Source of the DNA: Thermoleophilia bacterium
GTDB lineage: Bacteria; Actinomycetota; Thermoleophilia; Gaiellales; SKUG01
DNA: 46,896 nt
Reading direction: 5' to 3'
Assembly: GCA_025964465.1 (NCBI GenBank)
Contig: JAOPYS010000244.1
Span: 1 to 46,896, forward strand
Below, one piece after another: positions 36,949-44,159 of the stretch (position 1 is the stretch's first letter; each line of letters opens with the position of its first letter). The translations under genes were made by a program, and so were the position numbers. A model generated the notes under the pieces. That model searched no databases and was not told where the DNA came from. It was given only the letters and a program-made list of their open reading frames with translations.

Positions 36949-37242
36949 TCATCCCGAAACGGAATCCGCTCCGGCGAGCGCATCCTCACCAGCCGCTCGC
37001 GCCCGCCGCGGCACCAGGTAGAACGCGCCATCCGCGAGCTCGTCGATCGCCTCCGACTCCAGCGCCACCTCGTCACGGTGCCACGTGCGGTCGCCGTACT
37101 CCGCGAGGCCGATGCTCGACACGCGCAGGATCGTGCGCCGGCGGATCTCCGGGCGCCGTGCGAGCAGCAGCGCCGCGAGGTCGTCGAGGGCCGCGTCGAC
37201 GTGCTGCTCGACCATGCGCATCTGCTCGGTGGCTTCGATCAT
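36949..37242 (-). CDS. hypothetical phage protein
   Basis: 97 residues from the ATG at 37242, overlapping the preceding stop by 4 bases. N-terminal helices (EATEQMRMVEQHVDAALDDLAALLLARRPEIRRRT in parts) followed by a beta-rich part (WHRDEVALESEAID, GAFYLVPRRAR). Last gene of the leftward tail-to-metallophosphoesterase cluster. Family unknown. Confidence 0.55.
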   Translation of the reverse strand: MIEATEQMRMVEQHVDAALDDLAALLLARRPEIRRRTILRVSSIGLAEYGDRTWHRDEVALESEAIDELADGAFYLVPRRARAAGEDALAGADSVSG

Positions 37243-38618
37243 GCTGCCCCGTCCAGCGCGGCGAGGAGTTTCGCCGCCGGCTGGTCCGATTCCATCGCGC
37301 CCCACGCGTACCGGCTCTTGCCCGCGCCGATCGACGTGAGGTCGATGGGGTGCTGCGCGATCAGGTCGTGATCGGGGTGCACCGCCTCGACGAGGAACTG
37401 CGGGGGGCCGTATTTCCCGAGGCTGTCGAGCACGAACGAGTCGACGCCCTTCGGCGACGGGCACAGACCGATGTCCGCCGCGCCAGCGACCCAGTAGAAC
37501 AGCGTGTGGAAGTGGCCGTAGCGACTGTGGCGCACCACGCTGTTGATGGACTCGGCCGCGAGCTGCGCGAGCACCAGGCTCCACTCCCGCGTCGCGTCGT
37601 GCTGCTTCTTCAAGCCGTACGCGGGGATGCCGAGCGACCCACCCCCGCCGCGCGCCGCGTCGCCATGCGAGAACGCCCACCGGCTCGGGCCGATCTGCGT
37701 GGTGATGGTGTACCCCTGCGCGAGCTCGAAGCTGATGTTCGGGATCTTCGACACGAGCGCCGCCGTCATCTCGTGGACGAGCGACTCCCACGACGTCTGC
37801 TGGCGGCTGCTACCCGTCGGCATGCGGTGTGCCTGCGTGCGCGGATGGTTGCCCGTCGTGCCGATGTACCGCACGCGCTTGAATCGGGACGCGAGCTCCG
37901 TGAGGATCTGCGCCTGCACCATCGAGAAGTCGACGGTTTGCTTGCCGGCGCGTGCGTAGTACTCGGCGCTGTCCGGGTGGATGCTGCCGCCGATGCCGTC
38001 GCCGTTCTCGACGTACACGATCTCGTCGACGCCGTGCTCCGCCTCGTAGTTGTCGGCGATCCGCATGATCGTGTCGACCGTGTGCTGCAGCCGCATCGCG
38101 GCGATGTCGGGGCTGTACGCGTTGATGCCCTGGATGGTGCGCGCCTCGACGATCTCGCCCCAGTGGATGTCGGTGGCGTGCCACACCAGCGTCAACGGCT
38201 TGCGGCGCCCTCGGCGCCGCTCCGGGAGGGGCTTCGGTGGGGGCAGTGCGAGGCCGGTGAGCGCGGGCGCCATGAGGTCGCGGATGTCCTCGAGGAGGTT
38301 CTCGCGCTTCGCGAGGTGCTTCACCTCGACGCGCAGGCTGCGCAGTTCCGCATCCTTGCGGTCGATCGCGCGACGCATCGTGACGAGCTCTGCCGGCTCG
38401 ACCTCGCGGACGACCGGAGTGACCGATGGGTCGGCGTCTCCGCCGCCCGGGGTGCAGCGGTGGCCGGACCGGAGTTCGTGCTTCCGGGACCATGTCTGGA
38501 GGGTGTTGCGAGCGACGCCCGTGGCGGCGGCTACGCGGTTCAGGCTTCCGTGCTTCGTCAGTGCTTCGGCGAGGGCGTCCTTGTCCCAGTACCACTGCCG
38601 TGCGCGGGTGTCAGCCAT
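37239..38618 (-). CDS. metallophosphoesterase with N-terminal helix-turn-helix
   Basis: 459 residues from the ATG at 38618. Residues 10-48 form a helix-turn-helix (KDALAEALTKHGSLNRVAAATGVARNTLQTW), then a coiled-coil linker (75-115). The C-terminal ~310 residues are a calcineurin-like phosphoesterase with all metal motifs: Asp150 and His152 (HATDIHWGE), Asp207 (ENGDGIGG), Asn257-His258 (GTTGNHPR), His318 (FSHGD) and His369/His371 (YGHFHT). It would bind two metals and cut phosphodiesters, perhaps nucleic acid. It lies between tail and lysis genes, not in the replication cluster, so its role is unclear; DNA processing during packaging or destruction of host DNA are guesses. Confidence 0.82.
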   Translation of the reverse strand: MADTRARQWYWDKDALAEALTKHGSLNRVAAATGVARNTLQTWSRKHELRSGHRCTPGGGDADPSVTPVVREVEPAELVTMRRAIDRKDAELRSLRVEVKHLAKRENLLEDIRDLMAPALTGLALPPPKPLPERRRGRRKPLTLVWHATDIHWGEIVEARTIQGINAYSPDIAAMRLQHTVDTIMRIADNYEAEHGVDEIVYVENGDGIGGSIHPDSAEYYARAGKQTVDFSMVQAQILTELASRFKRVRYIGTTGNHPRTQAHRMPTGSSRQQTSWESLVHEMTAALVSKIPNISFELAQGYTITTQIGPSRWAFSHGDAARGGGGSLGIPAYGLKKQHDATREWSLVLAQLAAESINSVVRHSRYGHFHTLFYWVAGAADIGLCPSPKGVDSFVLDSLGKYGPPQFLVEAVHPDHDLIAQHPIDLTSIGAGKSRYAWGAMESDQPAAKLLAALDGAA

Positions 38619-39063
38619 CCGTCTCCGATGTGGGGGGTGGATCGGTAGCCCTTCGCGGGGCGCGCGGCATCGGCACCGGCACCACCGCGGGGATCGCCGG
38701 CGCGACGTTGCGCAGCTCGTCGATGCGTCCCTGCAGCTCGCGCGCCATCGCCTCCGACGCGACGCGCGCGTCGTGCTCGATCTCGTAGCGCGCCTGCCAC
38801 GCCGCCGCCTCACGCTCTGCCTGGCCACGCTCCCCGCGGAGCGCGTCCATCTCGAGTTCCATCTCGCGTTGCTTCGTCTCGAGATCCTCGATGCGCTGCA
38901 AGAGCTGCGCGTTGAAGCCGACGGCGTTGTCGACGAGATCCCCGCGGCGCACGGTGCGCTCGTTCCGGCTGGCACGCAGCGCGGCGCGCACACCGAGCAG
39001 CGTCAGGAGCATGGTGAGGAACATCCCCGCCGTCGTCAGCATCGTGGTGATGACGGCGCTCAC
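38611..39063 (-). CDS. membrane-anchored coiled-coil phage protein
   Basis: 150 residues from a GTG at 39063. One N-terminal membrane segment (TMLTTAGMFLTMLLTLLGV), then a long charged coiled coil (DLETKQREMELEMDALRGERGQAEREAAAW in part) and a Pro-rich C-terminus (APAIPAVVPVPMPRAP). This shape recalls spanin-like or other phage envelope proteins, but the function is unknown. Its ends overlap both neighbours (4 and 8 bases). Confidence 0.6.
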   Translation of the reverse strand: MSAVITTMLTTAGMFLTMLLTLLGVRAALRASRNERTVRRGDLVDNAVGFNAQLLQRIEDLETKQREMELEMDALRGERGQAEREAAAWQARYEIEHDARVASEAMARELQGRIDELRNVAPAIPAVVPVPMPRAPRRATDPPPTSETDG

Positions 39064-39479
39064 CGCGGCGCCCCGCGCAGGTACGGGTACCGGCTCAGCT
39101 CGATCAGCAGCAGCCCAACGGCGGCGTACACGAGCGGTGTGCCCAGCAGCGACGACCAACCGAGCGGGATCGGCGCGGTGACCGGCTCGACGCCGAGCGC
39201 CGTGGCGACGACGCGCGCGACGAACCCGAGGCTGTGCACGATCCACGCGACGCCCGCGAGGACGTACCCGACGCGCTCGAACTCCTCGCCGTGCTTGAGG
39301 GTGCCGATGGCGGCGAGGATGGCGCCGGTGAGCATGACGATGCCGATGGCGTCGTCGACGCGGCCGACGCCGAGGCTGCCGTAGTAGCTGTAGAACGGGG
39401 AGAGGTCGCGGACGAAGGCGAAGTCGAACCCGACCCACGCGCTTGCCAGAATGACCGATCGACGCACCACGCGCCCCAC
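39060..39479 (-). CDS. four-span phage membrane protein
   Basis: 139 residues from a GTG at 39479; GTGs 3 and 4 codons in are possible starts because AAGGGGG lies close upstream. Hydrophobic segments: SVILASAWVGFDFAFV, AIGIVMLTGAILAAIGTL, VGYVLAGVAWIVHSLGFVARVV and LLGTPLVYAAVGLLLIEL. Directly downstream of the tail genes and coupled to the coiled-coil membrane protein. It could be a second holin-type protein; this is inferred from context only. Confidence 0.58.
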   Translation of the reverse strand: MGRVVRRSVILASAWVGFDFAFVRDLSPFYSYYGSLGVGRVDDAIGIVMLTGAILAAIGTLKHGEEFERVGYVLAGVAWIVHSLGFVARVVATALGVEPVTAPIPLGWSSLLGTPLVYAAVGLLLIELSRYPYLRGAPR

Positions 39480-39508
39480 CCCCTTGAGGCCGCGTCCGTG
39501 ACGCCCGG

Positions 39509-41581
39509 TCAGCGCGTCGCGGCCGACAGTCGGGCGCGGACGACGCTGATGAAGTCCTGGGGGTCGTCGATGCCGATCTCGACGGTGTCAGTCGCCTCGG
39601 TGTACTTGGCGGTGCGGATGATGCCCTGCCGCCCGAACGCGCCCGTGTTCGGGTCCTGCAGATTCTCGATCAGCAGCGAGTCGAGCACGCGCGCTGGGAG
39701 GGCGCTGACCGCGATCGAGCCGCCTCCCTTCGTGCGGATGCGGCCGGTGACCGAGATGGTGCCCTTGAACGGGGGGAACTGCGCGGCGTCGAGTTCCAGC
39801 TGCGCGACCTGGAGGGCGGCGGCGGCGGTGCTGCGTCCGTCCATCGCCTTCAGTGCGGTGCGCCGCATGCCGCGGCGGTCGACTACCGTCGCGGCCCCCT
39901 CGTACAGCTCGACGTCGTCCATGTAAAGCACGACGCCCGCGAATCCCGACCCGCCGGGCAGCAGACAGTCGAGGGAGAGCTTCACCTCGCCGCCAACCGC
40001 GGTAGTGATGGGCACGTCCACGGTCACCCAGGTGTTCACGGGCGCGGCGTCGACGATCGGCCCGATGTTGTAGCCCGCGGCGCCCGAGGTGGTGTTGATC
40101 GTCGTGACGGTGGTTCCGAGCGCGCCGCGCACGATGAGTTGCCCGATCGCGGTGGTGCGGTAGAGACGCAGACGAACGGTCTTCTTCGCTTCGCTCTGGC
40201 CGGTGAGGATGGTGGGGCTGATGAAGCCGAAGGTGCCGAACGCGGTGGATAGCTGCGCGGAGTACGAGCCGGTGAACGCGACGGTCGTGGATGCCGCGAT
40301 CGATCCGCTCGTGGCCGTCCAGCCGGCGGTCACGCCTCCCTCGAACGATCCGGTGTTGAACTGGAATCGCGATGCGATGTACGGGTTCTCGGCGGTGGCG
40401 TACGATCGGACGCCTGCCGCGTCCTCGAACTCGCTGATGACGCGACTGAACACCGAGCGCCCGTCCTGCGCCGCTGGCTCTGCGAGGCGGTACTCCTCGG
40501 CGCCGACGACGAAGCTGTAGTCGCTGTCGAGCGGACCGAACTCGGCCACCGGCACTGGGTCGGGGGAGAGGCGGAAGCCGTAGCCGTGGTAGGCGTTCGC
40601 CGCGTCGATCAGCTCATTGCCGTATCGCCAGCCCGGGCTTCCGGGGAAGTTGGGGATGCCGAACGTGGTCGCCTGGATCTTGGAGCGGTCGCTGCTGATG
40701 TTGGGGCACACCGCAGCGAGTACGTCACTGATGACGGTGGGGGCCTTGAGGATCGACAGGTCGCCTGATTCGTCCGCGGCGTTCGTGAACACCTTGAGGC
40801 TGGTGATCTTGAACCACACGTCGGCGCCCGGTGTGTAGCCGGCCGTGGTGTACATGTAGATGTGCACGTAACGCGTCGCCGGCGATGTCGTCCACCGCAA
40901 CGTCCCCGACGCGGCGGCGCTATTCAGGACCGACGTGCCCGTGCCGGACCCGGTCCCGTACAGGTCCGCGTTCGAGTAGCCCTGCATGTACAAGCCCTGA
41001 TTCGCCGTGTTGGCGCTGCTTTCGTAGGTGGCGACGAACCGTGTCGCAAGGTTGTTCGGCCCGAGGTCGAGCGTCACACACGCAGCGCCGCCCGTAGTGA
41101 GCGGTGATCCGCTGGGCGACATGAGCGTCACGGACCCCTCGCCGACGTTCACCTGGGCCCCCGCGTAGCATTTGGCGAGCCCCAGCTGCGCGCTCGGGAT
41201 GGACCGCTGATCCACCAGCCGCGACAGGTCCGCGATCACCCACTCGCGATCGGTGCAGTCGTCCTTCGTGTGCTGCCCCCACCCCTGGCACTGCACCACG
41301 ACCTCCGCGTCCTCCGCGAACGTCGTCGGCACCGCGATGATGCGCCCGCTCCAGCGGTCGTCGTTGCCGTCCTTGATGACGACGGGGGTGAACTGCTCGA
41401 GGATCGCGCGCGGCCACCGCGGGTTGAGCTTCAACCGGAACGACGCCGACAGGCACCCGTACTCCGACGCGTCGCCATCGAACTCGATCGAGCAGGGCAC
41501 GACGCCGTACCCGCCGTCCTGCTGTGTGCCGAGCTTGACCCATCCCGCATCGCGGGGCTGTAGTTCCACGGAGAGCGACAT
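39509..41581 (-). CDS. large phage tail protein (tail tip/receptor-binding type)
   Basis: 690 residues from the ATG at 41581, 19 bases after the preceding stop. The N-terminal ~150 residues (SFRLKLNPRWPRAILEQFTPVVIKDGNDDRWSGRIIAVP in parts) resemble the tail-associated base that holds other tail proteins. Two regions look like galactose-binding/jelly-roll modules: about 170-270 (AACVTLDLGPNNLATRFVATYES, RYVHIYMYTTAGYTPG) and about 440-570 (NTGSFEGGVTAGWTATSGSI, VVLYMDDVELYEG). The C-terminus (DTVEIGIDDPQDFISVVRARL) is typical of siphovirus minor tail proteins that follow the distal tail protein. It probably takes part in host attachment. Confidence 0.72.
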   Translation of the reverse strand: MSLSVELQPRDAGWVKLGTQQDGGYGVVPCSIEFDGDASEYGCLSASFRLKLNPRWPRAILEQFTPVVIKDGNDDRWSGRIIAVPTTFAEDAEVVVQCQGWGQHTKDDCTDREWVIADLSRLVDQRSIPSAQLGLAKCYAGAQVNVGEGSVTLMSPSGSPLTTGGAACVTLDLGPNNLATRFVATYESSANTANQGLYMQGYSNADLYGTGSGTGTSVLNSAAASGTLRWTTSPATRYVHIYMYTTAGYTPGADVWFKITSLKVFTNAADESGDLSILKAPTVISDVLAAVCPNISSDRSKIQATTFGIPNFPGSPGWRYGNELIDAANAYHGYGFRLSPDPVPVAEFGPLDSDYSFVVGAEEYRLAEPAAQDGRSVFSRVISEFEDAAGVRSYATAENPYIASRFQFNTGSFEGGVTAGWTATSGSIAASTTVAFTGSYSAQLSTAFGTFGFISPTILTGQSEAKKTVRLRLYRTTAIGQLIVRGALGTTVTTINTTSGAAGYNIGPIVDAAPVNTWVTVDVPITTAVGGEVKLSLDCLLPGGSGFAGVVLYMDDVELYEGAATVVDRRGMRRTALKAMDGRSTAAAALQVAQLELDAAQFPPFKGTISVTGRIRTKGGGSIAVSALPARVLDSLLIENLQDPNTGAFGRQGIIRTAKYTEATDTVEIGIDDPQDFISVVRARLSAATR

Positions 41582-41600
41582 GAAGCCGCGTCCGCGCGCC

Positions 41601-44144
41601 CTACGATTGGCGTAGCAGGTGCACGCGCGGCTCGATCGCGACCTGCACGCATGCCGCGTACGTCTTCGCGCTGCTCGCGGTCGAGGCGTCAGTGAGGTCG
41701 ACGACGACATCGCCCGGCCACACGAGCAGCTCGGCGCCGTCCGGAGGGATGCGGAGCGGCTCGCCGCCCAAGCCATCATCGGGGGTCTGCGCTCGCGTCC
41801 CCGGCTCGATGATGGCGCCGCTCAGGTCGGAGCGGATGAGCTTCGTGGTCTCTGCCGCTGACACGATGAACTTCGGGACGATGCTCGCGCTCGACCCCGA
41901 GCGGCTGCGTGCGATGGAGCGCGCGGGCACGAGCACGATGTGATCGAGGGCGAAGGAGTTGGTCGCCGATCCGCTGTTGGTGAACCCGAGACGCAACCAT
42001 TCGCGCCGTGGGCGCGCGCGGTCGACTTTCAAGGTAATCGTCCCCAGGTAGTACTGCCGAAACCCAGCCGCGGTGGGCAGCTTGAGCGTCTTGCCCGCTG
42101 CCCGGAAGTTGCCGTAGCGCCGTGCGCCGTAGTTGGTGCCTCGCTCGGGCGCGATGCTCAGGGCGCAGGCAAGGCCGGTCTGTGTGGTGTCCGCGTACAC
42201 CCGCCCGAAGATGGCGACGTCGACCTCGTCGCGCGTGTAGTCGTCGGGCGTGAACAAGTGCGGCAGGATCGGCAGCTCCATGTTCGCGTTCGCGCCCGCA
42301 GCGCCCGACACGAAGAACGAGGTGCCCAACAGGTAGACGGCGTTGGTGCCCGTCGATGCCCACGCCGTGCCGGTCAGGGAGGCCGCCGCGGTGTTCATGG
42401 CCGCGCCGGGGATGATGCCGGGCCCGAACCCGCCGAGGTCGCTGGCGGGGGCCGTGGTGCCCTCGTAGACCTGCACGTCGTCGAACTGGAAGGTGGTCGC
42501 CGTCGCGGCGGCTGTGACGATCGCGACGTAGGCGAGGTCGGTGTCGGCCGTCGGCGTCCACGTGACGGAGACCGGCGTCCATGCGGTCGACAGCGCGGTG
42601 GCTGTGCTCAGGTTGGACGAGGTCGCGTTGCCGAGCAGCACGTACATGAGGGTGGTGCTCGCAGCCGAGCGCATGCGCGCCTTCGCCGTGTAGGTCACGC
42701 CCTTTCGGAACCCGCCACGACGGTAGATCGGGAAGTTGGGGCCGCTCGATCCGGTCGCCGGGGTGACGGCCTCGAAGCTCGCCGTGCCGGCGTAGATGGC
42801 GGCCGTTTGGCGAACCACGCTGGTCGCCGCGTTGGTGACACTGGTGATACCGGCGGGCGTCCACCCGTACGCGGTGGTGGTGACCGCGCCGACGACCTCC
42901 GCCGCACCGTTCCAGACGTAGTTGTGAGCCGGCAAGCGCGGCCACCACGCGTACAACATCACCAGCGCCGTGTTCGTCCCCGTGTACGAGATCGCCGCGT
43001 AGGCATCCACCGTGCCGCCCGGTACATTCCCCAGGCGCAGCACGTCCGGGAACGCTCGGATCCCGTATGTGCACGCCGCCGCGCGGAAGTCGTCCAGCGC
43101 CGCCGCGGACTGCTGCGGCGCCCACACGAACCCCACCCGTCCGCGGATCCCCGCGCCGAACAGGGCGGCGTCCGCCGTCGAGAGGGTCGCGCCCCCCGCT
43201 GCAGTCGGCAGGCCCATCGGCGTCGGCTCCGACGTCCACAGTTCCGCGAACAGCACGTTGCCCTCGATGCGGCCCAGCACCCAGTACGTCGTCCCCGTTG
43301 CGAGCCGCGTGCTCAGTGGCACGCTCGAGAGATTCGTCACCACGCCCGCGACGACCTTGTCGATCCGCAGCCGGCTGGTAGTGCCGTTGTCGTCGACGTA
43401 GCTCGTGATGTAGTTCGACGCGTCCAGGCGCGTGTGGATCACGCCCGCCTTGTACGCGCTGATCGTCGACCCGAGCGTGTGCTTCACCACCACCTGCACG
43501 TCGCCCAGCAGGTTCGAGTTGCCGGTGTGGATCACGTGATTCTCGGTCGTGACGTTCGCCGCCGCCGTCACCACCCCGCCCACCACGGCCATGTTCGTCA
43601 ACGCGCCCGCGTCCGCCGTCCAATCCGACCCGCCGCGGTTGAAGCGACCCGCCGTCGTCATCGTCGCGAATGAGAAGTCGTCGAAGATGTCGAGCGGGTC
43701 CGCGAACCCGTACGGATCCACCACCAACGACACCGAGAACCGCGCGCGATCGAACCGCTCGTACTCCGCCAGATCCACCGGGCTGCGCTTCGCCGCCGCC
43801 ACCCGGAACGTCGTCATGTACGACGCGCCCTCCGACCGGTACCGCAACACCCCGCCGCCCTGCGTGGTGATGTCGTCCAGCACGCGGTCGAGCGCATCCA
43901 GGCGCGTCTGCAGCTGCGTGAGGCTCGACGCCGTAATGATGAGCGCGAACTGCTGCTCACGCGCATCCTTCGGCGCGCCCGTGACCGTCACACGCTCCCC
44001 GTCGAACGTCTGCGAGTACATCGGACGCTCCACGGGGTGCCCGAGGCTCGAACCATCCCCCAGCACGCTGCAGCCGATGGTCGCGTCGAGCGCCTGCACA
44101 CGCCCGCTGTAGTTCGCTTCGAGCTCGACGAGTAGGGATCCCAT
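41601..44144 (-). CDS. large distal tail protein with carbohydrate-binding modules
   Basis: 847 residues. N-terminal ~150 residues resemble distal tail (Dit) proteins: DGERVTVTGAPKDAREQQFALIITA, then RFDRARFSVSLVVDPYGFADP. About 165-350 is a concanavalin/LamG-like beta-sandwich (NRGGSDWTADAGALT, YITSYVDDNGTTSRLRI, LFAELWTSEPTP). About 400-560 includes a galactose-binding-like module (NGAAEVVGAVTTTAYGWTPAG, TFQFDDVQVYEGTT). A C-terminal domain (about 640-800) has VDRARPRREWLRLGFTNSG. Extra binding modules on a Dit protein are known in phages of Gram-positive hosts and suggest recognition of wall sugars. It follows the tape-measure gene by 15 bases. Confidence 0.72.
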   Translation of the reverse strand: MGSLLVELEANYSGRVQALDATIGCSVLGDGSSLGHPVERPMYSQTFDGERVTVTGAPKDAREQQFALIITASSLTQLQTRLDALDRVLDDITTQGGGVLRYRSEGASYMTTFRVAAAKRSPVDLAEYERFDRARFSVSLVVDPYGFADPLDIFDDFSFATMTTAGRFNRGGSDWTADAGALTNMAVVGGVVTAAANVTTENHVIHTGNSNLLGDVQVVVKHTLGSTISAYKAGVIHTRLDASNYITSYVDDNGTTSRLRIDKVVAGVVTNLSSVPLSTRLATGTTYWVLGRIEGNVLFAELWTSEPTPMGLPTAAGGATLSTADAALFGAGIRGRVGFVWAPQQSAAALDDFRAAACTYGIRAFPDVLRLGNVPGGTVDAYAAISYTGTNTALVMLYAWWPRLPAHNYVWNGAAEVVGAVTTTAYGWTPAGITSVTNAATSVVRQTAAIYAGTASFEAVTPATGSSGPNFPIYRRGGFRKGVTYTAKARMRSAASTTLMYVLLGNATSSNLSTATALSTAWTPVSVTWTPTADTDLAYVAIVTAAATATTFQFDDVQVYEGTTAPASDLGGFGPGIIPGAAMNTAAASLTGTAWASTGTNAVYLLGTSFFVSGAAGANANMELPILPHLFTPDDYTRDEVDVAIFGRVYADTTQTGLACALSIAPERGTNYGARRYGNFRAAGKTLKLPTAAGFRQYYLGTITLKVDRARPRREWLRLGFTNSGSATNSFALDHIVLVPARSIARSRSGSSASIVPKFIVSAAETTKLIRSDLSGAIIEPGTRAQTPDDGLGGEPLRIPPDGAELLVWPGDVVVDLTDASTASSAKTYAACVQVAIEPRVHLLRQS

Positions 44145-44159
44145 GCCCCCGCGTCCGCG

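Noticed and set aside
36916..36960. A tRNA-like stretch containing GGGGATCGAAC
   Set aside because: The T-loop-like piece does not give a paired T stem and no anticodon or D arm is present.
41776..43673. Long open frames in other phases across the large tail gene
   Set aside because: Shadow frames with biased composition; the 847-residue tail frame fits phage tail modules and gene spacing.
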